From: Chitinophagales bacterium
GTDB lineage: Bacteria; Bacteroidota; Bacteroidia; Chitinophagales; UBA8649
Direction of reading: 5' to 3'
Assembly: GCA_020635975.1 (NCBI GenBank)
Contig: JACJYT010000007.1
Location: 71,838-135,837, forward strand
Length of the DNA: 64,000 nucleotides
Of the stretch, positions 16,921-25,415 are shown in pieces. A program made the translations under genes and the position numbers. Position 1 is the stretch's first letter. Each line of letters begins with the position of its first letter. A model generated the notes under the pieces. The model saw only the letters and a program-made list of their open reading frames with translations, was not told the DNA's origin and made no database searches.

Positions 16921-17892
16921 GTGAAAAAAGAAAAGTACTATTATAATTTAAAAACCTTACAGTACGAAAAGGTTAAGGTTTCTTTAGTGTCGAGGATATT
17001 AAGAGCCCTAGGCTTTTTGTCTGCCGCTTTAGTTAGTGCTTTTATTTTAAGTATCATTGGTGGCAGTCTTTTCTCTTCTCCAAAAGAAAAAATGTTGATG
17101 CAAGAAAATGCAGCGCAGAAAGAGCAAATCGAATATTTGGGTTCTGCTGTTGATGAGCTCAGCGAAGTAGTAGAGAATCTTCAAGAAAGAGATAGAAACA
17201 TTTATAGAGTAATATTTGAATCGGAACCTATTGCGTATTCTTTGTGGAATTCTGGGGTAGGAGGAAGTGAACGCTATAAGGAATTGGCCAAATTCAATAC
17301 CGGAGAATTGATGATAGATGTCAACTCCAAACTTGACGGTCTTAAGAGAAAGATGTATTGGCAATCGCAATCTTATGATGAAATTGCGAAGCTAGTTAGT
17401 AATAAAGAAGAGAAACTTCAATCTTTGCCGGCTATTCAACCAGTTTCTAATACAGATTTGAAACGAATGGCTTCTGGTTATGGTTGGCGAATAGACCCCG
17501 TTTATGGCGTTAGTAAATTTCATGCAGGAATGGACTTTACAGCTCCGGTAGGAACAGAGGTCTATGCCACAGGAAAAGGAAAAGCGGTAAAAGTAGATTA
17601 CTCTACTGGCGGCTATGGTAATAGAATTATTATTGATCATGGCTATGGCTACCAAACGCTTTATGCGCATTTGAGCTCTTTCGAAATTAAAGCCGGAGAT
17701 GAGGTGCATCGCGGACAAGTTATTGGTTATGTAGGAAACACTGGAAAATCTGTAGGACCTCACTTACACTATGAGGTACATAAGAATGGGGAGAAATTAA
17801 ATCCGGTTTATTTCTACTATCAAGATTTAGATGATATAAGCTACGAAGAAATGATTCGCATGTCGGAAAACACAGGTAGCTCTCTCGATTAA
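16921..17892 (+). CDS. M23-family murein endopeptidase, inner-membrane anchored
   Basis: A LytM-type zinc peptidase expected to cut peptidoglycan cross-bridges in the periplasm. It starts with GTG. One membrane segment lies at about 28-48, followed by a coiled-coil-like stretch (about 57-90). The C-terminal M23 domain begins at about 180 with MASGYGWRIDPVYG. Metal ligands are His201 and Asp205 in FHAGMDFTAP, and His283 in HLHYEVH. All ligands are present, so it should be active rather than a degenerate activator. It sits between alaS and a MerR regulator, a grouping I recall from other Bacteroidota. Confidence 0.92.
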   Translation: MKKEKYYYNLKTLQYEKVKVSLVSRILRALGFLSAALVSAFILSIIGGSLFSSPKEKMLMQENAAQKEQIEYLGSAVDELSEVVENLQERDRNIYRVIFESEPIAYSLWNSGVGGSERYKELAKFNTGELMIDVNSKLDGLKRKMYWQSQSYDEIAKLVSNKEEKLQSLPAIQPVSNTDLKRMASGYGWRIDPVYGVSKFHAGMDFTAPVGTEVYATGKGKAVKVDYSTGGYGNRIIIDHGYGYQTLYAHLSSFEIKAGDEVHRGQVIGYVGNTGKSVGPHLHYEVHKNGEKLNPVYFYYQDLDDISYEEMIRMSENTGSSLD

Positions 17893-17894
17893 GC

Positions 17895-18425
17895 TTATTC
17901 TATTATTCTTTTGTTAAAGAGCCATCTATCCATAAAGTAGCTATTCTTTTGCAGTATTTCCTCTATCACTCCCTTACTATTGGTGGCGTGAATAATGTAA
18001 ATAAAACCATTGCTTAGTTTACTTACCATGGCTACGTGACCAACGCTCGGCGTGTTCATACTTCTTCCTTTAAAAAAGATTAAATCGCCTACTTGCAAAC
18101 TATCCGCTTCTACGTAATTCCCTAACTTAGATAATTCTCCAGAACTGTGTGGAAGTTTCAGATTTAAAGCCCCAAAACTTTTGCAAATCAAGCCACTACA
18201 ATCCATACCTTGCTGCGACATGCCGCCAATTTTATACGGAACTCCTTGGTAGCTAAATGCTTGGTTTAACACAGAATCTTGCGCCTTGAACTCTAGTGTA
18301 GGAGAATTAATAAGTTTTAGACTGTCGTCTGTATTTTGTTCTTTTCCTGACAGCGAAAGGCTATCCTGACAAAAGGAAGAATTAAGTTGAACTAGAAAGA
18401 AAAAAAATACAATAATTCTTTTCAT
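17895..18425 (-). CDS. Secreted NlpC/P60-family cysteine peptidase
   Basis: Probable cell-wall endopeptidase cutting D-gamma-glutamyl-meso-DAP bonds. The signal peptide (about 1-19) ends SSFCQ. The catalytic domain starts near 50. The nucleophile is Cys76 in GMDCSGLI; His130 in SVGHVAMV is the second residue and His146 in IIHATNS is the likely third. The residue before the helix and the GDLIFFKG strand (about 113-120) are family-typical. It converges with the M23 peptidase, with two bases between stops, and is divergent from the MerR gene. Two wall hydrolases back to back suggest a shared role in envelope growth. Confidence 0.93.
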   Translation of the reverse strand: MKRIIVFFFFLVQLNSSFCQDSLSLSGKEQNTDDSLKLINSPTLEFKAQDSVLNQAFSYQGVPYKIGGMSQQGMDCSGLICKSFGALNLKLPHSSGELSKLGNYVEADSLQVGDLIFFKGRSMNTPSVGHVAMVSKLSNGFIYIIHATNSKGVIEEILQKNSYFMDRWLFNKRIIE

Positions 18426-18437
18426 TGGGATATTTTT

Positions 18438-18445
18438 TACTTTTG
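18438..18445 (+). promoter_or_regulatory. -7 box of the MerR-family gene
   Basis: Reads TACTTTTG, 44 nt before the ATG at 18490. It would drive the MerR and methyltransferase-like pair. Confidence 0.45.
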
Positions 18446-18489
18446 CCTTCCCTTATTTTTTATTAACTTGTTGTAAAATTAGAAATTAA

Positions 18490-18825
18490 ATGCCATACAA
18501 AGAGTTCAAAGTCGAAAAATTGTATTACCCCATTGGGGAAGTGGCCGAAATGTTTGAGGTTAGTACTTCTTTAATTCGCTACTGGGAAAAGGAATTTGAT
18601 ATTCTTAAGCCTAGAAAAAATAGAAAAGGAAATCGACTTTTTACTAAAGTGGATATAGAGAATTTAAAACTAATCTTTCATCTAGTTAAGGAAAAGGGCT
18701 ATACTTTAGATGGTGCCAAGGCTAAATTGAAAGGGGAGAAGGATAGTGTTCAGAATAATCAGAAAATTATAGAATCCCTGCAAAATATCCGAAACTTCTT
18801 AGTGCAAGTTAAGGACGATCTATAA
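18490..18825 (+). CDS. MerR-family transcriptional regulator
   Basis: A 111-residue DNA-binding protein. Residues 10-75 form a MerR winged helix: YYPIGEVAEMFEVSTSLIRY, then the WEKEF turn and the beta-wing NRKGNRLFTKVDIENLKLI. A short helix follows, long enough for dimerisation, but there is no effector domain and no metal-binding Cys. The target is not deducible; the usual MerR-type spaced operator is not obvious upstream. It overlaps the next gene by one base (TAATG), so the pair is translationally coupled. Confidence 0.9.
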   Translation: MPYKEFKVEKLYYPIGEVAEMFEVSTSLIRYWEKEFDILKPRKNRKGNRLFTKVDIENLKLIFHLVKEKGYTLDGAKAKLKGEKDSVQNNQKIIESLQNIRNFLVQVKDDL

Positions 18826-19475
18826 TGCGAGTGAGTTTCCTCAAAAAAATTGCGAGTTATTTTTATCCACTTCTAATTAAAAACTTTTCATCCGAACACA
18901 ACGGCTTACTTGAATTGAGTTTGCAAAATGGTAAATTGGTTGTAGATAGCGCTAATGCCAATTATTCTTATGGTTTACTACATAACTTGTTTCGAGAAGT
19001 GCTTGCTGAATTCACTTTGGATAGAACAGTTCAAGAAGTTCTTTTGCTAGGCTTTGGTGCCGGTAGCATCGCTAAAATTTTAGTAGAAGAGAAGAACTTA
19101 GACCTTCATATAAGCGGGGTAGAAATTGACCCAGTAATGATAGAAATCTATACAGAATATTTTAAAACAAATAGCTCGGCCATTCAAGTCTATCAAGAGG
19201 ATGCCCTTAGTTTTTTGAAAAACACTACTAACTACTATGATTTAATTCTAATAGATGTTTTTGAAGATACCCAAGTGCCCAAAGAACTTCTGAATATAGA
19301 ATTCGTTGAACTATTGAAAAAGCATAGTAAAAGCACTACAGGCATAGCAATGAATACCATGCTATCTAAGGAAGATGCTTTCGTGAAATTATGGATGGAT
19401 AGCTTTGGATCAGCCGCATACAATAAGAACTACCACCTTCACAATCTCGTCTTATTCAAAAAAGCTGGAAATTAA
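18825..19475 (+). CDS. Spermidine synthase-like/SAM-dependent methyltransferase-fold protein
   Basis: A 216-residue Rossmann-fold protein. The motif VLLLGFGAGSIAKIL (about 68-82) is a nucleotide-binding glycine loop, GVEIDPVMIEI (about 95-105) has the acidic residue that binds the ribose, and YDLILIDVFED (about 138-148) matches motif II of the spermidine synthase superfamily. It lacks clear polyamine-site residues, so the substrate is unknown. It is coupled to the upstream MerR gene by a one-base overlap. Confidence 0.75.
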   Translation: MRVSFLKKIASYFYPLLIKNFSSEHNGLLELSLQNGKLVVDSANANYSYGLLHNLFREVLAEFTLDRTVQEVLLLGFGAGSIAKILVEEKNLDLHISGVEIDPVMIEIYTEYFKTNSSAIQVYQEDALSFLKNTTNYYDLILIDVFEDTQVPKELLNIEFVELLKKHSKSTTGIAMNTMLSKEDAFVKLWMDSFGSAAYNKNYHLHNLVLFKKAGN

Positions 19476-19510
19476 TTAGCAAGAGTGCTATAAATAATTA
19501 AAACTTAACG

Positions 19511-19518
19511 TAAATTTG
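19511..19518 (+). promoter_or_regulatory. -7 box of tRNA-Arg promoter
   Basis: Reads TAAATTTG, 13 nt before the first base of the mature tRNA. Confidence 0.55.
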
Positions 19519-19531
19519 CAGTCCCTTAAAA

Positions 19532-19605
19532 GGCTCAGTAGCTCAATTGGATAGAGCACTACATTACGGCTGTAGAGGTTTGGGGTTCGACTCCCTACTG
19601 AGTCA
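19532..19605 (+). tRNA. tRNA-Arg (anticodon ACG)
   Basis: A 74-nt cloverleaf can be folded by eye. The 7-bp acceptor stem pairs GGCTCAG with CTGAGTC (one G-T pair) and is followed by discriminator A. The D stem is GCTC/GAGC with an AATTGGATA loop. The anticodon stem is CTACA/TGTAG with loop TTACGGC, giving anticodon ACG. The T arm TGGGG/CCCTA has loop TTCGACT. CCA is not encoded. A34 should be edited to inosine to read CGN codons. Confidence 0.95.
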
Positions 19606-19608
19606 CTT

Positions 19609-19652
19609 AAAAAGCCTCTTTTAATTGTTTGTTCAATTGAAAGAGGCTTTTT
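19609..19652. terminator. Bidirectional intrinsic terminator after tRNA-Arg and lepB
   Basis: An almost perfect hairpin: AAAAAGCCTCTTTT and AATTG pair with CAATTGAAAGAGGCTTTTT around a short loop. It has A/T tracts on both sides and sits between convergent transcripts. Confidence 0.9.
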
Positions 19653-19656
19653 GCTT

Positions 19657-21240
19657 TTAGTTCTTATACTTTTCGTCTAGAGGGGCCCAATTGCCATGTA
19701 TAGATTTGAAAGTTCGATTTAATCGAAGAAACTTGTTTTCTGAACTATAAGATAATACCAAGAACCAAGCTTTTCCGACAATGTGGTCTTCTGGTACAAA
19801 ACCCCAAAATCTAGAATCTTGAGAGCGATGTCTGTTATCGCCCATCATCCAATAATAATCCATTTTAAAGGTGTATTCTTTTGCTTCTACACCATTTACA
19901 TAGGCTTTTCCATTAATTATTTCCAAACTATTATTCTCATAAACACGAATGCATCTTTCGTAAAGAAGATAATTTTCTTTATTTAAAGTGATGGTCATCC
20001 CTTTCGAAGGAATAATAATCGGTCCATAATTGTCTTGGTTGTATTTGAAATCAGGATGATAAGGATAGTAAGTATATTCACTTCCTTCAAATTCTTCCGA
20101 ACTATTATGAAAATATAAATTTACGCTTACCACTTTAGGAAGAGCATTTAAAGCTGCTGCTCTAGATTTAGTAGTAAAAACCTCATAAGCGCCAGATACC
20201 TGAGCAATTGGACTGTATTCTGTAATATCAATATTCCTAAATTCTTCGTCGCTTATCGGACTAGAACCGTCGGTATAAACGATATAGGTGAATTGCAAAT
20301 TTTCTGGTTCATAAGCTGGCTCGTCATTTATGTAGAGTATACCTTCTTTAACTTGTAATTTATCTCCTGCTATACCCACACAGCGCTTAATGTAATTTTC
20401 TCTTTTATCTACCGGGCGACTAATTACTGTGTATTTATCTTTAATAAACTCTTTAGGATTTGGAATACCCTCTAATTTAGCTCTTCGCACTAAATCATAA
20501 TAGGGAAGGGCACTATCAAATTCTTTCGTGGTGGTATCGTTGGCAGGAAAATTAAAAACAACCATATCGTTTCTGTCTATTTTTTCTATAGCAGGTAAAC
20601 GCTTATAAGGAAGTTTAATCCATTCTAAGTAAGATTTCATGCCACCGATAATAGGTAAAGATTGAGGAAAACTATGGTGCACTAAAGGAAAGGCTAAAGG
20701 AGTATTAGGAATTCGACTACCATAATGAAATTTACTTACCACTAAAACGTCGCCAACTCTAAGTGTTCCTTCCATACTAGAAGTCGGTATCGCATAAATT
20801 TCGAATACAAAAGTTCTTATAAAATAGGCAGCGAAAATTGCAAAAATAATTGCGTCTGCCCATTCTCTTACTTTATTTTTATTCGGTTTCTTAAACACGC
20901 CACTTTCTCCACCTGGACCATGATACAGCTCGCTTTCTTTTTTACCTAAGTAAGGTAGCCAGATATAACCAAAAAGAATGGCCAAACTATGTTCCCAAAA
21001 GGAATATCGTCTGTTCGAATCACTTATTTCTCCAATAAGATTGGTGTAAATAAATAGATTTAGAACTGGAATAAAGCTAGCAACAATGAACCATTTAGGC
21101 TTGTTCGTCAGCTTAATCCATGTAGTAATTCGATAATAGGGAACAAAGGCTTTCCAAGAATCTTCGCCAGCTTTTTTGAACCACATCGCTAAACCAAGCA
21201 TGTAGCCTACAAGTAAAATTAAAATAAAGAATAGTACCAT
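19657..21240 (-). CDS. lepB: Signal peptidase I
   Basis: Cleaves signal peptides at the outer face of the inner membrane. The N-terminal region (about 1-100) has several hydrophobic segments, and another membrane segment at about 127-148 precedes the catalytic part. The nucleophile is Ser155 in IPTSSMEGTL. The general base Lys lies in YIKRCVGIAGDKL near 285. The final conserved box has GDNRHRSQDSRFWGFVP near 470. At 527 residues it is much longer than the E. coli enzyme (324), with an insertion of over 150 residues between the Lys box and the GDN box, a form I associate with Bacteroidota. Confidence 0.95.
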   Translation of the reverse strand: MVLFFILILLVGYMLGLAMWFKKAGEDSWKAFVPYYRITTWIKLTNKPKWFIVASFIPVLNLFIYTNLIGEISDSNRRYSFWEHSLAILFGYIWLPYLGKKESELYHGPGGESGVFKKPNKNKVREWADAIIFAIFAAYFIRTFVFEIYAIPTSSMEGTLRVGDVLVVSKFHYGSRIPNTPLAFPLVHHSFPQSLPIIGGMKSYLEWIKLPYKRLPAIEKIDRNDMVVFNFPANDTTTKEFDSALPYYDLVRRAKLEGIPNPKEFIKDKYTVISRPVDKRENYIKRCVGIAGDKLQVKEGILYINDEPAYEPENLQFTYIVYTDGSSPISDEEFRNIDITEYSPIAQVSGAYEVFTTKSRAAALNALPKVVSVNLYFHNSSEEFEGSEYTYYPYHPDFKYNQDNYGPIIIPSKGMTITLNKENYLLYERCIRVYENNSLEIINGKAYVNGVEAKEYTFKMDYYWMMGDNRHRSQDSRFWGFVPEDHIVGKAWFLVLSYSSENKFLRLNRTFKSIHGNWAPLDEKYKN

Positions 21241-21281
21241 GTTTATATATTAGGGTTTGAAAGCTTCTATTTTCCGCTTCG

Positions 21282-21289
21282 CAAAAATA
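21282..21289 (-). promoter_or_regulatory. -7 box of lepB promoter
   Basis: Reads TATTTTTG on the minus strand, 41 nt before the lepB start. It lies in the gap after dapB, so lepB can be transcribed on its own. Confidence 0.45.
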
Positions 21290-21332
21290 AGCCTTTAAAT
21301 TTATTCAACTCTGTTTTATCTACTAATTAAAA

Positions 21333-22049
21333 TTAAAACTTAAGTAAATCGTCCATTTCGAAATATCCAGTTTTTCCAAGTAAAAACTCCGCTGCAAGTA
21401 CGGCTCCCATGGCAAAGCCTTCTCTTGAAAATGCTGTATGTTCGAGACTTATTTTGTCCACTTCCGAAATATACTCTACAATATGAGTGCCCGGAACTTT
21501 ATCTTCTCTTTTAACTTTAATTAAGAGCTCCTTTTCAGAGCTTTTAACATTTTCTACCCAGCTAGACTTTCTATCCAACTCATCTATAATTATCTCTGCA
21601 CATCGTATACCCGTTCCACTCGGAGAATCTAACTTTTGCGTGTGATGAATTTCTTCCATTTCTACCTCATAGCTGTCGATAGGATTCATAAGCTTAGCTA
21701 AAAAGGCGTTTACCTTGAAAAAAATATTTACGCCAATACTGAAATTAGGGGCATAGAACATCGCCGCTTCATTGGCACTTATAGCCTCCTTAACTTTTGC
21801 TAAATCTTTAAGCCAACCCGTTGTGCCCGATACTACCGGAATGTTAGCAGCAAAGCACAATAAATAATTGTTTATGGCATTCTCCGGTTTAGAAAACTCA
21901 ATGGCCAAATCGCAGCTTTTTAGTTTTTCTACACATAAATCTTCAAGATTAGAACTCGTAATTCTTAATCCGATTTCATGTCCTCGATTTAATAAAATCT
22001 TTTCTATGGTTTTACCCATCTTTCCATATCCTATTAATGCTACTTTCAT
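21333..22049 (-). CDS. dapB: 4-hydroxy-tetrahydrodipicolinate reductase
   Basis: NAD(P)H-dependent step of the lysine/diaminopimelate pathway. The N-terminal Rossmann motif is VALIGYGKMGKTIE (about 3-16). The catalytic segment EIHHTQKLDSPSGTG (about 153-167) contains the His and Lys residues that define the family. The length of 238 residues is normal. It is four bases downstream of a glycosyltransferase gene and ends a long minus-strand block. The product diaminopimelate goes to peptidoglycan, which suits the wall-related neighbours. Confidence 0.96.
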   Translation of the reverse strand: MKVALIGYGKMGKTIEKILLNRGHEIGLRITSSNLEDLCVEKLKSCDLAIEFSKPENAINNYLLCFAANIPVVSGTTGWLKDLAKVKEAISANEAAMFYAPNFSIGVNIFFKVNAFLAKLMNPIDSYEVEMEEIHHTQKLDSPSGTGIRCAEIIIDELDRKSSWVENVKSSEKELLIKVKREDKVPGTHIVEYISEVDKISLEHTAFSREGFAMGAVLAAEFLLGKTGYFEMDDLLKF

Positions 22050-22053
22050 TCTA

Positions 22054-22923
22054 TTAATTTTTTAACCAAATTAACTTTTGCAATTGAAGGGCTAAAAGTC
22101 TTGGTTTTTTGCTGTGTAAATTTTTATAAATACTTGATTCAAATAACTTTATAAGCTGGTAAATAAAGTTCTTTTTCGACCATTTTATTAGCTTACTATA
22201 GTCGCCGAGTAGGCTTGCATAGCGCGGATCATTTAGCAGGGCTTTTAGGTTGGTAATGGCTTTCTTTTGCTTAGCTAAAAAAACATCTTGCTCGTCTAAG
22301 CCTAAATGAAGAACGGGATTATCGATATGCACGATTTGTAATCCTTTTTGCTTGGCGTCAATGGCAAAAATACTGTCTTCGTGACCATAATCTACTAGAC
22401 TTTCATTAAATCTAACTCTATCAAAATCAGTTTTTGTGCAAGCGAAATTACTCGACATAAAGCTATGATAAGGTGCTTGTTTACGTTTAGAAAGACTTCT
22501 TGCTTCAATGCTGCTACCGTATAGCCAATGCAGAAATTCTTTTTCATTTTGAGGAGCTTCTTTGTTATAGTAATGGCCTCCAACCAAGATGGCATTGTCT
22601 TGAAATGCCTCCAAATAGTTTTGAATAAATTTGGGGTTTTCTATTGCAAGATCGCAATCTAGAATAATACAATGTTCATACTTTGCCTCCTTAAAAAGCA
22701 AATTTCGTATAGCAGCCCTTCCTATATTACTAGCAAGAACTTTGTAATTAACTTGATCAAGGAGATTTAATTTCTGATTAATGTAACTAATACTTAGTTC
22801 CGAACAATCGTCTATGCATAGTATTTCGAACTCTAACTTACTTGCCTTAGCTTGCTCTAGCAAGGATTCCACTAATGTTTTAACATGAACATTATATACG
22901 GGTATTAAAATAGAAAATTGCAT
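22054..22923 (-). CDS. Glycosyltransferase family 2 (GT-A fold)
   Basis: A 289-residue transferase of unknown sugar and acceptor. The N-terminus QFSILIPVYNVHVKTLVESL is the usual GT2 beginning. CIDDCSE near 35-41 binds the nucleotide, and CIILDCDLAIENP near 90-102 holds the DxD-type metal site. VDYGHEDSIFAID (about 177-189) carries the ED motif expected for the catalytic base. No membrane segment is evident. It is three bases downstream of the ftsE-like gene, suggesting a shared transcript. Confidence 0.87.
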   Translation of the reverse strand: MQFSILIPVYNVHVKTLVESLLEQAKASKLEFEILCIDDCSELSISYINQKLNLLDQVNYKVLASNIGRAAIRNLLFKEAKYEHCIILDCDLAIENPKFIQNYLEAFQDNAILVGGHYYNKEAPQNEKEFLHWLYGSSIEARSLSKRKQAPYHSFMSSNFACTKTDFDRVRFNESLVDYGHEDSIFAIDAKQKGLQIVHIDNPVLHLGLDEQDVFLAKQKKAITNLKALLNDPRYASLLGDYSKLIKWSKKNFIYQLIKLFESSIYKNLHSKKPRLLALQLQKLIWLKN

Positions 22924-22926
22924 TCC

Positions 22927-23640
22927 CTAAAATGACATGCTCATGCCTTGATCTTCATGAAGAGCCCCTTCCGAACATTTGATAATTCTTCCAGGAAATT
23001 TCTCAATTATCGTATAATTATGTGTGGCCATTAGAACGGCCGTATTTAAATCCTTATTGATCTTAAACAACAATTTCATGATGTCATCTGAAGTGTCTGG
23101 ATCTAAATTCCCTGTTGGTTCATCTGCCAAAATGAGTGGTGGTTCATTTAAAAGTGCTCTTGCAATTACCACCCTCTGTTGTTCTCCACCAGATAATTCG
23201 TAGGGCATTTTGAAATGCTTAGTTTTTAATCCAACTTGATTTAGAACTTCTTCAATTCTAGTTTGCATCTTTTTCTTATCCTGCCAACCAGTAGCTTCTA
23301 AAACAAAACTTAAATTTTCGAAAACACTTCTATCGGTTAGTAGCTCAAAATCTTGGAAAACAATACCTATACTTCTTCTAAGCATAGGAATGTCTTTATT
23401 CTTTAACTTTCGCAAATCAAAGTCGTTTATTTTTCCTATACCATTATTTAAAGGAATGTCGGCATATAAGGTTTTTAGCAAAGAGCTTTTACCGCTTCCC
23501 GTTTTACCAATTAAATAAACAAACTCTCCAGCCTTTAAACTGAGAGTGACCTTGTTTAGAATTAATGATTCATCTTGGTAAATATTAGTATCCCCTAGTA
23601 AGATTACCTCTTTTGCTATGCTTGCTTCTTTCTCTTCCAT
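22927..23640 (-). CDS. ftsE: ABC transporter ATPase, FtsE type
   Basis: Cytoplasmic ATPase that with the membrane protein FtsX regulates septal wall hydrolases. Walker A is LIGKTGSGKSSL (about 43-54), the Q loop is IVFQDFELL (about 93-101), the signature is LSGGEQQR (about 145-152), and Walker B is LILADEPTGNLDP (about 165-177). The sequence and length (237) match FtsE more closely than lipoprotein-export ATPases. No ftsX gene is adjacent, so the partner must be elsewhere. It follows menD by four bases. Confidence 0.85.
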   Translation of the reverse strand: MEEKEASIAKEVILLGDTNIYQDESLILNKVTLSLKAGEFVYLIGKTGSGKSSLLKTLYADIPLNNGIGKINDFDLRKLKNKDIPMLRRSIGIVFQDFELLTDRSVFENLSFVLEATGWQDKKKMQTRIEEVLNQVGLKTKHFKMPYELSGGEQQRVVIARALLNEPPLILADEPTGNLDPDTSDDIMKLLFKINKDLNTAVLMATHNYTIIEKFPGRIIKCSEGALHEDQGMSMSF

Positions 23641-23644
23641 AATT

Positions 23645-25354
23645 CTAATTTTTATACTTGCTTAAACGTAGTTCTTTAAAGAAGTTCTTTAAAAAATTTG
23701 CACTTAACTCTCCATCTGTTTTTATTTCTAGTATAACCCCAAGTTGCTGCTCGGATATAAAAGCAGGAAATAGCTCCTCCAAACTAGCAAGAGAAGAGGC
23801 GAAGAAATACTTTAATTTATAAGTAAGTGCTAAATGTTCAAAGCTAATATCTTGTTTGGTTTCAAAAAATTGTTCTAATTCATCTAAAGAACTTGGACCT
23901 GGAATTATTCTAAAAATATTGCCACCACCATTATTGATAATGATTAATTTAAAATTAGCTTTAAGTTGCAGATTTAAAAGGGCGTTCGAATCGTACAAAG
24001 CAGCAATATCGCCAGTAATGCAAAAGCATAGCTTATCGCTTTTAACCAAAGATGCTCCAGCTGCGGTACTCAGCACCCCATCGATTCCGCTAACACCTCT
24101 GTTGGCGTTCATTTGAAAATTTTTATTGCTTTCTATTCTTAACAAATTTGCATAACGAACCGGCGTGCTATTTCCCAATTGTAAGAGAGAATTTTCTGGC
24201 AAATTCTTTAGAAGAAATTCAAAAACCTTGAAATCTGTAAAGCCATTTTGAGCTAAGTAATGCTTAGAAAAATCTGCGCAAAAGCTTCGCAATTCTAACC
24301 ATTTTTCTTTGTAATTACTACTTGTTTCGGTAGTTTCTCCTACGATCCTAGAAAAGAACAAAACAGGATCCAACTGCAAGACTCTAGTAAGAGCCTGAAA
24401 ATTATCCCAATGCTCAAAAGACTTTGTAAGATGCCAATGTGCCAAAGTTTTTTGATCTCGCAACCAAAACTTAAGTTTCTTCGATACCAGTCCACCTCCT
24501 AAGGTAAGGATTAAGTCTGGAGCAAAATCATGTAGCTTGTGCTCTTGTATTAGTTCTATGCAAGGATCAATTTGGTCAATAAAATCTTCACCATCCACAT
24601 TAGCAATGGCTTCTTTTAGAATGATAAGATTATTTTGTTTAGCTAATTTTTGTAAGAGACTTTCAAGATTTGGGTTCTTTTCTCTAAATCCACCAACAAC
24701 AAGCAAGATTCTTTCGTAAGATTTCCATTCTTTTATTAAGAGCTCCAATTCACTCTCTTGTAAACTATATAGAGGCCGCGAAAAAGCCACTATTTTCGGA
24801 TCACAAGCCTCATCTTCCACTAAATTATACAAAGGCTCTCTTAGCGGTATATTGATGTGAACCGGACCGAAATCGGGATATATAGCCGTGTTGATTGCCT
24901 CAGAAACTATCCTGTCGCTATACCACAAATCTTTTTCTGTATGGATTTGTAGGGGCAATTGGAAAGATTTTTTGATATAGTTTTTATAGGCTTCGTATTG
25001 TAAAATACTTTGGTTTTCTCCTTGATCTATCCATTCATTTGGGCGGTCGGCACTTAATACCAATAAGGGTATTTTCTGATAATAGGCTTCGGCAATGGCA
25101 GGGGCATAATTTAACATAGCAGAACCAGAGGTACAAACCAAAGCAACTGCTTTACCACTTTGTTGGGCTATGCCTAAGGCTACAAAGGCGGCACTTCGCT
25201 CATCTATGATAGATATACATTGAATTTCCTTAATTCTTTGAAAAGCTATAATTAGTGGAGCACAACGAGATCCCGGAGAAATCACAACATATTCTATGCC
25301 TTTTTTGGCACAAATTGCTGCTAAATGTTGAATATGCTTTTTATCGGTTGTCAA
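23645..25354 (-). CDS. menD: SEPHCHC synthase (MenD), thiamine diphosphate enzyme
   Basis: Joins isochorismate and 2-oxoglutarate in menaquinone synthesis. The N-terminal Pyr domain has VISPGSRCAPLIIAF (about 22-36); Glu in the following segment and LVLSADRPNE (about 97-106) are MenD signatures. The C-terminal domain has a ThDP motif around CITGDIAALYDSNAL and IINNGGGNIF. The start is unusual: TTG at 25354, with an in-frame stop only seven codons upstream and no ATG in between. A -7-like box lies seven bases upstream of that codon, implying a leaderless mRNA. It is downstream of the isochorismate synthase gene. Confidence 0.95.
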   Translation of the reverse strand: MTTDKKHIQHLAAICAKKGIEYVVISPGSRCAPLIIAFQRIKEIQCISIIDERSAAFVALGIAQQSGKAVALVCTSGSAMLNYAPAIAEAYYQKIPLLVLSADRPNEWIDQGENQSILQYEAYKNYIKKSFQLPLQIHTEKDLWYSDRIVSEAINTAIYPDFGPVHINIPLREPLYNLVEDEACDPKIVAFSRPLYSLQESELELLIKEWKSYERILLVVGGFREKNPNLESLLQKLAKQNNLIILKEAIANVDGEDFIDQIDPCIELIQEHKLHDFAPDLILTLGGGLVSKKLKFWLRDQKTLAHWHLTKSFEHWDNFQALTRVLQLDPVLFFSRIVGETTETSSNYKEKWLELRSFCADFSKHYLAQNGFTDFKVFEFLLKNLPENSLLQLGNSTPVRYANLLRIESNKNFQMNANRGVSGIDGVLSTAAGASLVKSDKLCFCITGDIAALYDSNALLNLQLKANFKLIIINNGGGNIFRIIPGPSSLDELEQFFETKQDISFEHLALTYKLKYFFASSLASLEELFPAFISEQQLGVILEIKTDGELSANFLKNFFKELRLSKYKN

Positions 25355-25361
25355 GGTAGTA

Positions 25362-25369
25362 CAAAAGTA
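25362..25369 (-). promoter_or_regulatory. -7 box of menD promoter
   Basis: Reads TACTTTTG on the minus strand, with only seven bases between it and the TTG start of menD. Transcription would begin at or next to the start codon. Confidence 0.5.
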
Positions 25370-25415
25370 AACTTAAATCTCTATTCTTGCTAATCTTAGG
25401 GCGCAGAAACTCTAG

